DNA from: Sphingobacterium prati
Lineage (GTDB): Bacteria > Bacteroidota > Bacteroidia > Sphingobacteriales > Sphingobacteriaceae
Length of the DNA stretch: 64,000 nt
Direction of reading: 5' to 3'
NCBI RefSeq assembly: GCF_013167215.1
Contig: NZ_JABJWY010000035.1
Span: 31,753 to 95,752, forward strand
In this document: positions 51,104-59,664 of the stretch, piece by piece
Layout: each line of letters begins with the position of its first letter
Numbering within the stretch: position 1 is the first letter of the stretch
Made by a program: the position numbers and the translations under genes
The notes under the pieces: generated by a model
What the model was told of the DNA's origin: nothing
Databases searched by the model: none
What the model saw: the letters and a program-made list of their open reading frames with translations, nothing else

Positions 51104-52441
51104 GTGAATAAAATACTTCTTATAGATGACGAAGAGAAACTTCGTAAATTACTTGCTAAGATCATCACTTTGGAGGGATTCGAGGTAATCGAGGCCTCCG
51201 ATATCAAATCTGGCTTGAAAAAGCTCGACATTTTCGACATTGATGTTGTATTATGTGATGTTAAGCTGCCTGATGGTAATGGTGTGGAAACGGCAAAACT
51301 AATCAAGGAACGTTTTCCTATCACTGAAATTATCTTATTGACTGCCTATGGGAATATCCCAGATGGAGTTCAGGCGATTAAAAATGGCGCATTTGAATAT
51401 ATTACCAAAGGTGATGATAACAACAGAATAATTCCTTTGCTCTATAAGGCCTGTGAGAAAGTTGCGTTGGCACGACGCGTAAAACAGTTGGAAAAACAGT
51501 TAGGTAATAGGCTCTCATTTGATAAGATTATAGGTAGCTCTGTTTCAATTAAATCTGCAATTTCCCTTGCCCAAAAAGTATCCATAACCAATACGACTGT
51601 ACTTTTAACGGGGGAAACTGGGACCGGGAAAGAGGTTTTTGCACAAGCGATCCATCAAGCTAGTCCGCGGAAGGAGCGGAGTTTTGTTGCAATTAATTGT
51701 GCGGCTTTCACAAAAGATCTGCTGGAAAATGAATTGTTTGGACATAAAGCAGGAGCATTTACAGGAGCAACAAAAGACCAACGTGGTCTATTCGAAGAAG
51801 CGCATTTGGGAACTATTTTTTTGGATGAGATCGGAGAGATGGCGATTGAACTTCAGGCTAAAATTTTACGTGTATTGGAAACAGGTGAATTCTTAAAGGT
51901 CGGTGATTCCAAACCGACGAAAGTGGATGTCCGTATTATTGCTGCTACCAATAGAAATCTTGAAGCTGAAATTGACGCCGAACATTTTAGAAGCGATTTA
52001 TTTTATAGACTATCCGTCTTTACGATACAATTACCACCTTTGCGCGATCGCGTTCAAGATATTCGATTGTTGGCCCAATATTACGCCGATATTTTTGCAG
52101 TAAAATTGAATCTCAAACCCTTGCAAATGACAGCTGAATTTATTGCTGCCCTCGAGCGAAATGCTTGGCGTGGAAACATCCGTGAATTAAAAAATGTGAT
52201 TGAACGCAGTGTCATATTAAGCGAAAATGGAAAGCTTGAGGCTGAAAGTCTTCCTTTTGGGACGAATAGCTCGAAAGCGGACGATATGTTATCCTCCAGT
52301 TTTTCCATGGCCAATATAGAACGTCAACACATTCAGCGCGTGCTGCAGCATACAAATGGGAATAAAGCAGAAGCAGCACGGTTATTGGAGATCGGTGTAG
52401 CCACGTTGTATCGAAAAATCGAGGAATATAAAATGCAATGA
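51104..52441 (+). CDS. NtrC-type sigma-54-dependent response regulator
   Basis: A 445-residue protein with GTG start: receiver domain with Asp52 (LCDVKLPDGNGVE), AAA+ sigma-54 activation domain (about 135-365) with Walker A GETGTGKE, canonical GAFTGA (217-222), Walker B GTIFLDEIGEM and the NIRELKN motif, and a C-terminal Fis-type HTH (NKAEAARLLEIGVATLYRKI). It should open promoters bound by sigma-54 RNA polymerase when phosphorylated. No sensor kinase is adjacent (orphan). Unlike the regulator at 37947, its sigma-54 loop is intact. Confidence 0.92.
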   Translation: MNKILLIDDEEKLRKLLAKIITLEGFEVIEASDIKSGLKKLDIFDIDVVLCDVKLPDGNGVETAKLIKERFPITEIILLTAYGNIPDGVQAIKNGAFEYITKGDDNNRIIPLLYKACEKVALARRVKQLEKQLGNRLSFDKIIGSSVSIKSAISLAQKVSITNTTVLLTGETGTGKEVFAQAIHQASPRKERSFVAINCAAFTKDLLENELFGHKAGAFTGATKDQRGLFEEAHLGTIFLDEIGEMAIELQAKILRVLETGEFLKVGDSKPTKVDVRIIAATNRNLEAEIDAEHFRSDLFYRLSVFTIQLPPLRDRVQDIRLLAQYYADIFAVKLNLKPLQMTAEFIAALERNAWRGNIRELKNVIERSVILSENGKLEAESLPFGTNSSKADDMLSSSFSMANIERQHIQRVLQHTNGNKAEAARLLEIGVATLYRKIEEYKMQ

Positions 52442-52604
52442 AACGTGACGTAAAAACATGTGGACTTACTTAAAAACTATACCGAAAATACGATAGGGAA
52501 AATATTACAGCAAAAAAGCGCATAGAAGCAGGAGGATAAGTAAAAACATGGTTTACAATAAATCCTGTGGCATGTTAGCCAGCGGCCACAGGATAGACAA
52601 ACCG

Positions 52605-53072
52605 CTAAAGTTTTATTTCATTGTCATCGATAAGTTTGGCATCCCGTGTATTTTTCTGAACGGCTATTGCAGCGAATATACTTAATGAAAAAGACATAGC
52701 ATAGAATCCTTTTTCGCTAAGTAGCAATTCTGCATTCCATAGTCCCACAACAAGTAAGACTACGGCAGCAATTGTCGCAAACCAACTTAAACCATAGTAT
52801 AGTTCAGTTACAGCAAGTCCTTCGGCTTTATCTCTGACACTTTTTTGAACAGAAATAACGGCAAATAAGGCAAACAATAGAATTGTAAAGTAGTATCCCT
52901 TTTCATTTAGTGCCATGGTTGCATTCCATAATCCAATGCAATAACCAATAGTTCCTACCAGGAGAGCTGTCCAGGATGCACCAATGAATGCTCCAGTAGG
53001 TTTGAAAGGATTTCTTATGTTTGAATCCTTTTTTGAAATTTTTTCTTCAATCATGTTTTTTAGCGGTTCCAT
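52605..53072 (-). CDS. YiaA/YiaB-family inner-membrane protein
   Basis: A 155-residue protein with four hydrophobic helices arranged as two tandem YiaAB units (about residues 25-75 and 85-140). Each unit has the repeat pattern GLWNA.....EKG(Y/F)Y: GLWNATMALNEKGYYF and GLWNAELLLSEKGFYA. Both units also end in a QK..RD motif (SVQKSVRDK, AVQKNTRDA), so the gene arose by duplication within the family. Function is unknown. Confidence 0.82.
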   Translation of the reverse strand: MEPLKNMIEEKISKKDSNIRNPFKPTGAFIGASWTALLVGTIGYCIGLWNATMALNEKGYYFTILLFALFAVISVQKSVRDKAEGLAVTELYYGLSWFATIAAVVLLVVGLWNAELLLSEKGFYAMSFSLSIFAAIAVQKNTRDAKLIDDNEIKL

Positions 53073-53183
53073 AATTTTAATTTTTTATTGTTGTTTTTGT
53101 TATTTGTTGATTCAAATATCAATAGGATTCTCCATTATATAAAACCAATTTATTGGAAATACTGATGATATATTTTTATTTGT

Positions 53184-53191
53184 TAGATTTG
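53184..53191 (+). promoter_or_regulatory. Possible -7 box for the 53215 gene
   Basis: TAGATTTG matches TAnnTTTG exactly 24 nt before the ATG. No -33 TTTG at the standard distance (nearest TTG 28 nt upstream). Confidence 0.35.
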
Positions 53192-53214
53192 ATTTTCTGT
53201 TAAATTTCGATGAT

Positions 53215-54714
53215 ATGGATGCAATTGTAGAACTCATTGGTGTATTGAATAATGAAGATATAAAGGACTTTAAAGCGCTTTTGAAAAAGAAAAATAAACG
53301 GAAAGATGTCAAAAATATCAGGTTGCTTGAAATTTTGGAAACTGATGATATAAATAGATTAAAAAAACTCTACCAATCTTCGGGAAATAAGGATGCTTAT
53401 CATGCTTTAAGAAAAAGATTACATGATAGTCTGCTATTTTATATTTCAAACAAGATCTTTGAGCGAGACAATAGTGAGGCGCATGAAGCCTTGAGGTTGC
53501 TTGTAGTGGGGCGTTTTTTGTTAGAAAATCATCTGATAAAACTTGGGTTTAAATGTCTTCAACGGGCCGAAAATAAGGCGCTGTTTCTTGAACAATTTAG
53601 TTTGCTCAATGAAATCCTCCAAGTCAGGTTGCAATATGCATATTTAGAACCTAGCCTTAATTTGGAATTACTGATCGATCGTTTTAGGGGGAATCAGTAT
53701 AAGATGCAGCAGGAAGCAAAGTTTCAGATAGCTTATGCGCTTTTGAGGGCCGAATTGCAAGACATCCATTTGAAAGGAAAGATTGTTGATCTGAATAAAT
53801 TAGTGCTTGATACAATCGGTAAGTATGAAATTTCGTTAGGGGAGTTATTGTCCTTTAAGTCACTTTATCAGATATTATTTATTGCAAATGAATATGCTTC
53901 TTTACACCAGAATTATACGTTGGTGCGGTCATTCCTGAAAACGAGTGACGAATTTATAACAAAACAAAAGGTAAATTCGGTTCATCACTTGTTTTATTAC
54001 TTACATATTCTCTATTATCTCGCTAACTTTAATTTGCGGAATCGGTTATTTCACGAAAGTCTAAGGTACCTGGAGCTATTAATTCAAAGCTGTTCTTCAA
54101 CAAGCATTCTTTATGCTCAGTTTCACTTACGTTGTTATTTGCTAAAGGCTTTAAACTACCACTATATGGGCGAGGGAGTTGAAGCCCTTGCTATTTTAAG
54201 GTTTGGGATCCAACAGTCAACATCGAAGTCTAATGAAAGTGATCTTGCAGATTTACAATTATGTCTGGTTATGTTTTTGACACAAGTCCAAGATAAGCTT
54301 GCATTGACAGAATGGAGGAAAATGATCCGAACGGATGCTTGGTATGAGAAAAAAATGGGCATGCTATGGACAATTCGTAAAAGTTTGTTGGAAATATTGA
54401 TCTATATTCAGTTTGGGGATATTGAGCTAGCAGTTTCGCGCGTGAAAAGCTTTAAGCGCCGATATAAAAAATATCTGGAAACAGTGCGTGAAGGTCGTGT
54501 TGTTAATTTTTTGGCACTAGTCGAAAAGTATTTGCAGAATCCAGTTATTGTTAAGAATAATGCTTTTGTAGCAGATATAGACGCAATGGCTGACAACTCC
54601 GAAAATCAGGATTTATTTGTTTTCGGATTCATTGCCTGGTTAAAATCTCTAATCACATCGGAAAGCCCTTACCTAGCGCTATTGCGTTTAGTAAGAAAAT
54701 TGGATTCGTTGTAA
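53215..54714 (+). CDS. Hypothetical helical-repeat protein
   Basis: A 499-residue soluble protein that I cannot assign to a family. It is almost entirely helical, with many Leu/Tyr-rich pairs of helices (for example LRLLVVGRFLLENHLIKLGF and LFYYLHILYYLANFNLRNRL), suggesting a TPR-like or alpha-solenoid scaffold. No signal peptide, membrane span or catalytic motif is visible. It stands alone, convergent with the DUF695-type gene 18 bp downstream. A scaffold role is inference. Confidence 0.65.
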   Translation: MDAIVELIGVLNNEDIKDFKALLKKKNKRKDVKNIRLLEILETDDINRLKKLYQSSGNKDAYHALRKRLHDSLLFYISNKIFERDNSEAHEALRLLVVGRFLLENHLIKLGFKCLQRAENKALFLEQFSLLNEILQVRLQYAYLEPSLNLELLIDRFRGNQYKMQQEAKFQIAYALLRAELQDIHLKGKIVDLNKLVLDTIGKYEISLGELLSFKSLYQILFIANEYASLHQNYTLVRSFLKTSDEFITKQKVNSVHHLFYYLHILYYLANFNLRNRLFHESLRYLELLIQSCSSTSILYAQFHLRCYLLKALNYHYMGEGVEALAILRFGIQQSTSKSNESDLADLQLCLVMFLTQVQDKLALTEWRKMIRTDAWYEKKMGMLWTIRKSLLEILIYIQFGDIELAVSRVKSFKRRYKKYLETVREGRVVNFLALVEKYLQNPVIVKNNAFVADIDAMADNSENQDLFVFGFIAWLKSLITSESPYLALLRLVRKLDSL

Positions 54715-54732
54715 AGACTCCAATGAATGTTA

Positions 54733-55836
54733 TTATTCCACTGTCCTGTTGAACCGCTCAAAAGACTTCCAATATTTGTCTTTATAGACCGTATAGTCTA
54801 TCTGGAGGTTATTCTGATACAGCATTATTAATTGATCTATCGTTTGGGATGATTTTCGAAATTCGGTGCATGCAAGATAAACTTCCCTTAAGTTGTCCGC
54901 GGTTTCTCTGCCAATATTGAGAAAACTAATATCACATGGAAGACATGCCATTAGTTCATCTTCGAATTTATCCATCAGGTCATATGTTGTCTGATCAGGC
55001 ATGCCATTTGTCGCATTTCCATCATAATTGATCCGTAATATTACGATCCAAGGATGTGATGCCTTTCCATCCCAGTCCAAAAGTGTCGTATTTATTATGG
55101 CTAAAATAGGTAAATTATTTTCAAGCATGCCCTCAAAAGCCGTATAGGAATCATTTTCAGTTTCGTGATTGATATCCGTGTATTTTTCGACAAATTCTTT
55201 TTCCCGCCATATTAAATAGTCTTTTAATTTGATCAGTGGAATGAGTTCTCCCGTTGCTTGCTTGCTGGAAGTAACATTTAAATTGTCTATGGTGATGATT
55301 GAGTTTAGCTCACCAATATAATTATCTAAGAATATTTCAACCCCGTGAGCGATGTTAGCCTTGTTTTCCTCTGTGTATTCGGGATGAGTGATAACAATGT
55401 CGACATCATCTGGACGATAGATGTGTTCAATAGGGTAGAAATGCATTTCGTTAATATCAAAGGAGAATCCATACATCGATATTTTGAATTTCTCCATATC
55501 TTCGATTGCTGGTTTTAAAGCAGTAAATTTCCAGTTTGGAAGGGAAGGGGCCGCATCTATTAATGCTTCGACAAATGCGATATTTTTTACAACCCCATCA
55601 GGAGTGATGACAAGTTCAGCTATATCATCGTTATACATGCCTGTTAGAAAGTAGAGTTCTTTTCGAAGTGCGTCGATTTTGGGGGAGAGCTTGCTGAAAA
55701 AATTCTGATCGATATGATCGCTATTTTTTACAATTTGAAAAAAGGTCCGTTCGTGTTTTACAAACCAATTCCAGAAATCCTGTATATTATCTTTTTTATT
55801 TTCTTTCTTTCCAAAAATATTGTTCAAAAACCCCAT
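54733..55836 (-). CDS. DUF695-like protein
   Basis: A 367-residue soluble protein. The first part (about residues 15-160) resembles DUF695: FWNWFVKHERTFFQIVKN, ELVITPDGV, and LPNWKFTALKPAIED. The C-terminal part (about 210-340, FEGMLENNLPILAIINTTLL to DKFEDELMACLPCDISFLNI) also fits the DUF695 set. No function is known. It is a single gene with 263 bp of noncoding DNA before it. Confidence 0.65.
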   Translation of the reverse strand: MGFLNNIFGKKENKKDNIQDFWNWFVKHERTFFQIVKNSDHIDQNFFSKLSPKIDALRKELYFLTGMYNDDIAELVITPDGVVKNIAFVEALIDAAPSLPNWKFTALKPAIEDMEKFKISMYGFSFDINEMHFYPIEHIYRPDDVDIVITHPEYTEENKANIAHGVEIFLDNYIGELNSIITIDNLNVTSSKQATGELIPLIKLKDYLIWREKEFVEKYTDINHETENDSYTAFEGMLENNLPILAIINTTLLDWDGKASHPWIVILRINYDGNATNGMPDQTTYDLMDKFEDELMACLPCDISFLNIGRETADNLREVYLACTEFRKSSQTIDQLIMLYQNNLQIDYTVYKDKYWKSFERFNRTVE

Positions 55837-56099
55837 AATGAATATTTATCGATTGAATCCTTATGTAGCCCCTATACCATTCACACCCGCTGCTTTTAAA
55901 ATTAATGATATAATTATGATCCAACAAGTGATTTAAGGTTTAAAATTATCTGACAAACAATTGGCTTGTCTGTTTGTTAAGGAATTGTTGGAAATTATAA
56001 ATTAATATAGGGCTGATGAATATGCAGAATTGAAATACAACATTCAAGAATAGAATTTGGATATTCCATCTGGCCTTTAAAAAAACAAATTATTTATAT

Positions 56100-56606
56100 A
56101 TGAAATTTTGCAAACTAACATTTTGTCTTTTGGCAACATCGGCAGCACTCTCTTTTTCTGCATGTAAATCAGGTTTATCAGATGATAAATTGGAGGAGAA
56201 GATTGAAAATGCACTGACAGGACGTAAAACCGTAGATGTTGAGGTCGAGAAGGGAAAAGTAATCCTCAGCGGCACAGTAGCATCAGAGGAAGAAAAACAA
56301 CAAATCGAATCGATCGCGAAGACCGCGGGGGATAAGGATGTGAAGTCCATTCAAAATAATATTATTGTGAGTGCTCCAGTAGCGACCACTCCAGCGCCAA
56401 TTGAAACATCGAATAACGATGCTGTACTCGGGGCGGCTGTAAACACTTTCATGAAAGATTTTCCGTCGGTGCAAGCCAGTGTCAAAGATGGCATTATTTC
56501 GGTGACAGGTACGTTAGAGCAAGCAAAGATTGTAACACTGAAACAAGGTTTGGATAATCTGAATCCCAAAAAAGTGGATTTGAGTGGTATTGTTGTTAAA
56601 AAATAA
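56100..56606 (+). CDS. BON-domain lipoprotein
   Basis: A 168-residue lipoprotein with signal peptide and lipobox (SFSA-C, Cys about 21), followed by two BON domains. The first is at about residues 27-82 (KLEEKIENALTGRKTVDVEVEKG, VILSGTV), the second at about 100-165 (VNTFMKDFPSVQASVKDGII, SVTGTL). BON modules bind membranes or polysaccharides. It lies 12 nt before the BON-SH3 gene, so the two act as a pair on the periplasmic or outer-membrane side. Confidence 0.88.
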   Translation: MKFCKLTFCLLATSAALSFSACKSGLSDDKLEEKIENALTGRKTVDVEVEKGKVILSGTVASEEEKQQIESIAKTAGDKDVKSIQNNIIVSAPVATTPAPIETSNNDAVLGAAVNTFMKDFPSVQASVKDGIISVTGTLEQAKIVTLKQGLDNLNPKKVDLSGIVVKK

Positions 56607-56618
56607 ATAGCAAAAATT

Positions 56619-57038
56619 ATGTCATTACAAGAAAAATATAAAGTTCTTTTGGATACTGCGCAATCTTCAGGAGTCAACGATCTGAATTACGCTGAGATGG
56701 ACGGTGTGCTTCAAATTAGAGGTACCGCACCTACTGCCGATGTGAAAAATAAACTGTGGGAAATTTATGGCAATATAGATCCAAACTTTCAGACCGGCGA
56801 TGTCGTTTTAAATGTTGATGTAGCGACCGAAGTACCGGGAAGTCAGGTGAAAGTTATCACAGAAAATAGTAATTTAAATATCAGAAAAGGTCCTGGGACA
56901 GACCAACCTATCGTTGGTAAAGCAGCAAAAGGTGAAATTATCACTTTGATTAGCAAAGCAAACGATCAATGGTGGCTGGTAAGAACCAACGATAACGAAG
57001 AGGGATACTGCTATGCACAATATCTTGAATCCGTTTGA
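56619..57038 (+). CDS. BON-SH3 domain protein
   Basis: A 139-residue protein: a BON-like unit (about 1-70, ending VVLNVDV) and a bacterial SH3 domain (about 80-138, NLNIRKGPGTDQPIVGKAAKG to GYCYAQYLES). There is no signal peptide, although SH3_3 domains usually bind cell-wall material, so its location is uncertain. Its start 12 nt after the BON lipoprotein stop makes one operon ending at a clear terminator. Confidence 0.87.
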   Translation: MSLQEKYKVLLDTAQSSGVNDLNYAEMDGVLQIRGTAPTADVKNKLWEIYGNIDPNFQTGDVVLNVDVATEVPGSQVKVITENSNLNIRKGPGTDQPIVGKAAKGEIITLISKANDQWWLVRTNDNEEGYCYAQYLESV

Positions 57039-57066
57039 TAGGACGATTTCTTTATAAATAATACAT

Positions 57067-57102
57067 GGGAGATATATCTTAACGATTTATCTCCCTTTTT
57101 TT
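57067..57102 (+). terminator. Terminator of the BON operon
   Basis: GGGAGATA (57067-57074) pairs with TATCTCCC (57088-57095), followed by seven T. Confidence 0.85.
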
Positions 57103-57221
57103 GTGAATCCTACGCTGTTATTAATCTGCGTTTATTCAGTATTTGTCCACGAGGATTTTCGCCGTTCCTAATTTTTGGTGTAATAATTGTACTATTCTTT
57201 TTGCAACAAACTTATTACAAT

Positions 57222-58091
57222 ATGCTAAAATTGAATTTTTTCTTAATACCATGTATCGCCTTGTTGAAACAAATAGCCGTAGCCCAGGAGTATGTTCGCC
57301 TAGATAAAGATACTTATCAGTTGCATTTATCGGAATCTCCAAAGGATACTATTCGTGTAATTGAAAAAGGAAGCACAATTAAGTTGAAGCCTGGAAAATA
57401 TATTCTACAGCAAAATCAATTTATGGGCCCTTCAAGTGCTTTTATTACGATTGACCAAGAAGGTTTGGTGGGTGGCAACTTTAAGATCGAAAAGGACGGC
57501 AAACGCGCTATCGTTCAGGTAAGACATGGCATAATGCAACAGATGGAAGTGAAAACGGATGCGGTTTTGAATTTTCAATACGCAATTACGGATACGTCAA
57601 GTGTGCAGCGCGATTTTCGAAAGGGTAAGATCAGCCAAGAGAAGATTGTGGTATACCAGGCTAACCTGGGAAAGAAAAAGGTGCTGAAGACCTTTTTTGA
57701 TACCTATTATACTGTTGAAAATGAATTTGACCATAGTAAAGCGGACTATAGTTTGGATAATAAGTTACTTTATAAAGCAAAGCTGGATTGCGTTGGCCAG
57801 GTCGTGGAGTCTAAGTCGTTCAATAAAGAAGGTCAATTACTTAAGCATACCTATAAAAAAAATAAAATCAATTATACGGACTTATATCAGCAGAATAATC
57901 TCGTAGAACGATTGTACATATCCAACGGTTCAACTTATCGAGAGTACTTTAAAAATCAATTGTTGCTGAAGAAAATCGTTGAGAAAAAGCAAAATGGGCA
58001 TATTGAAAGGTATGTATATAATGCAGAAGGTAAACTATTGGAAAAAAATGGAGTAGAAGAAACGAAAGGTAGAGATGGCGATAATGTGTAG
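57222..58091 (+). CDS. Exported hypothetical protein with YwqK/MORN-like repeats
   Basis: A 289-residue protein (ATG at 57222 preferred over TTG at 57201). A signal peptide (about 1-21, ending in AVA-Q) precedes a beta-rich region and a C-terminal set of short repeats of the type 'NKEGQLLKHTYKKNK', 'NGSTYREYFKNQLLLKK' and 'NAEGKLLEKNG' (about residues 200-285). These resemble MORN/YwqK-like repeats, where polar strands stack into a curved sheet. No catalytic motif is seen. Function unknown; location periplasm or cell surface. Confidence 0.6.
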   Translation: MLKLNFFLIPCIALLKQIAVAQEYVRLDKDTYQLHLSESPKDTIRVIEKGSTIKLKPGKYILQQNQFMGPSSAFITIDQEGLVGGNFKIEKDGKRAIVQVRHGIMQQMEVKTDAVLNFQYAITDTSSVQRDFRKGKISQEKIVVYQANLGKKKVLKTFFDTYYTVENEFDHSKADYSLDNKLLYKAKLDCVGQVVESKSFNKEGQLLKHTYKKNKINYTDLYQQNNLVERLYISNGSTYREYFKNQLLLKKIVEKKQNGHIERYVYNAEGKLLEKNGVEETKGRDGDNV

Positions 58092-58132
58092 CCGTGATCT
58101 GTTCGTCGTAAAGTTATTGTACGCTATGACTT

Positions 58133-58163
58133 TTTGGATTTTAGAAATATTGCGTTAACTTTG
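58133..58163 (+). promoter_or_regulatory. Promoter of the tyrS leader
   Basis: -33 TTTG (58133-58136), 19-nt spacer, -7 TAACTTTG (58156-58163): a full match to the Bacteroidota consensus. Transcription should start near 58168-58170, right before the leader ORF. Confidence 0.8.
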
Positions 58164-58171
58164 TCTTGTCA

Positions 58172-58264
58172 ATGAAGGAAATGAACAATATATTACGTCT
58201 TCCATTTTTCTTTAATTATTATCTCCCGATGGTAGTTCGGGAACCTATGCGTATTAAAATTTAA
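58172..58264 (+). CDS. tyrS leader peptide (30 codons, FFFNYY)
   Basis: A short ORF beginning a few nt after the predicted transcription start. The product is MKEMNNILRLPFFFNYYLPM followed by VVREPMRIKI. Three Phe codons and two Tyr codons (TAT TAT, 58217-58222) are clustered. The second ATG (58181), preceded by AAGGAA, may be the true start (27 residues). The Tyr codons end directly before the left arm of the first hairpin, which is where a stalled ribosome would act. This is a regulatory ORF rather than a functional protein. Confidence 0.7.
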   Translation: MKEMNNILRLPFFFNYYLPMVVREPMRIKI

Positions 58265-58297
58265 AAAATTCAATTATTTATATAGCTAAGCCCGAAC
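58224..58297 (+). promoter_or_regulatory. Alternative hairpins of the tyrS attenuator
   Basis: TCCCGA (58224-58229) can pair with TCGGGA (58237-58242) as the first hairpin. GTTCGGG (58235-58241) can instead pair with CCCGAAC (58291-58297), the left arm of the terminator, as a 7-bp antiterminator. The two pairings and the terminator are mutually exclusive, as in trp- and phe-type attenuators. Confidence 0.65.
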
Positions 58298-58317
58298 ATA
58301 ACGTTCGGGCTTTTTTG
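58288..58317 (+). terminator. Attenuator terminator before tyrS
   Basis: AAGCCCGAAC (58288-58297) pairs with GTTCGGGCTT (58303-58312) around ATAAC, followed by a T run, and lies only 13 nt before the tyrS start codon. A strong terminator upstream of an essential gene inside its own leader implies regulated read-through. Confidence 0.85.
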
Positions 58318-58329
58318 TTTTTAATCATT

Positions 58330-59532
58330 ATGTTAACAAATTTAGAAGAAAACATCGAAGTTACGTTGCCGAGAGGAGGATTGAAATCCAAATTGGAACA
58401 GTCGAAAGAAGCGGGGCGTCCGTTGATTATTAAGTTAGGCTTTGATCCTACTGCTCCTGACCTTCATCTGGGACATGCCGTGGTATTAAAAAAGTTAAAG
58501 CAATTTCAGGAACTGGGACATCAGGTTGTAGTATTGGTTGGCAGTTTTACGGCGCGGATCGGTGATCCGACGGGAAAAAATAAATCGCGCAAACAGCTGA
58601 ATCAGAAAGAGATAGATGATAATGCATCCACCTATCTTACACAATTGTCCAAAATTCTTGATATGTCAAAGGCGAAAGTCGTATTTAATGGCGACTGGCT
58701 GGACAAATTAAATTTTACGGAGGTGATTCAGCTTGTTTCAAATGTGACGGTAGCACAGCTGATGCAGCGCCATGATTTCCACAAACGTTTTACCGAGAAC
58801 CAGCCCATCGGCCTGCATGAACTCATCTATCCGATATTGCAAGGTTTTGATTCGGTGCATATCAAGAGCGATATTGAGATGGGCGGGACTGACCAATTAT
58901 TTAATTGTACAATGGGGCGTCAGCTGCAGGGATCTTTCCATCTTGATCCACAAGTTGTTTTATGTATGCCATTACTCAAAGGCTTGGATGGTAAGGAAAA
59001 GATGAGTAAATCATTACACAATACGATTGGACTTTTGGACGAGCCTAACGATATGTTCGGTAAAGTGATGTCCATACCGGACAGCTTAATTACGGAATAT
59101 ATTGATCTTACGACAGACTTTAGTCAAGGGGAAAAGACGCTATTAAAATCACGCCTAGAAATGGGGGAAAACCCCATGGAAGTCAAAAAGCTTATTGCAC
59201 ATAATATCGTCTGTCAATATCATCAACCACAAGCCGCTGCGGCTGCAATGGAGTTTTTCGTTAGGCAGTTTCAACGAAAAAATTTGGATGATAAAAGTTT
59301 TGAAGAAGTTTCACTAAAGCTTATACTGGAACGATTCGGCAGTGCTGTAAAACTTGTTGATCTCTGTCATTTTTTAGAAAAGAATAGGAGTAAATCCGCT
59401 ATCCGCCGATTAATTGCTGAAGGTGCTGTTCAGATCGATTTAGACAAATGTACAGATCCTGATAAGTTCGTTGGTCTGGATGTTGGTTTAAGAATTAAAT
59501 TAGGAAAAAGAGGTTTTTTTAAAGTTGTTTAG
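58330..59532 (+). CDS. tyrS: Tyrosyl-tRNA synthetase
   Basis: Class I synthetase that charges tRNA-Tyr. The 400-residue protein (ATG at 58330; the upstream in-frame start at 58315 lies in the terminator T run) has HLGH at 46-49 in DPTAPDLHLGHAVV and KMSKS at 224-228. The helical anticodon domain follows, then a C-terminal S4 RNA-binding domain (about 335-400, ending LGKRGFFKVV). It belongs to the group with the HLGH/KMSKS form. Expression is predicted to be controlled by the leader attenuator; the next gene makes tyrosine. Confidence 0.95.
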   Translation: MLTNLEENIEVTLPRGGLKSKLEQSKEAGRPLIIKLGFDPTAPDLHLGHAVVLKKLKQFQELGHQVVVLVGSFTARIGDPTGKNKSRKQLNQKEIDDNASTYLTQLSKILDMSKAKVVFNGDWLDKLNFTEVIQLVSNVTVAQLMQRHDFHKRFTENQPIGLHELIYPILQGFDSVHIKSDIEMGGTDQLFNCTMGRQLQGSFHLDPQVVLCMPLLKGLDGKEKMSKSLHNTIGLLDEPNDMFGKVMSIPDSLITEYIDLTTDFSQGEKTLLKSRLEMGENPMEVKKLIAHNIVCQYHQPQAAAAAMEFFVRQFQRKNLDDKSFEEVSLKLILERFGSAVKLVDLCHFLEKNRSKSAIRRLIAEGAVQIDLDKCTDPDKFVGLDVGLRIKLGKRGFFKVV

Positions 59533-59664
59533 TAAGGTTGTTGTCTTTATGTGTTTTATTTATTTTGTAAATAAGCATAAGAATATAGATCTGTTCTTTC
59601 GGAACTCATAAATAATTTTTATCTTCATACAGAGTCTCCGACTTTACTTTGATGCCGATTATAA

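Noticed and set aside
59594..59606. GTTC/GAAC hairpin after tyrS as a terminator
   Set aside because: Only 4 bp and no clean T run; not enough to separate tyrS from the hydroxylase gene.
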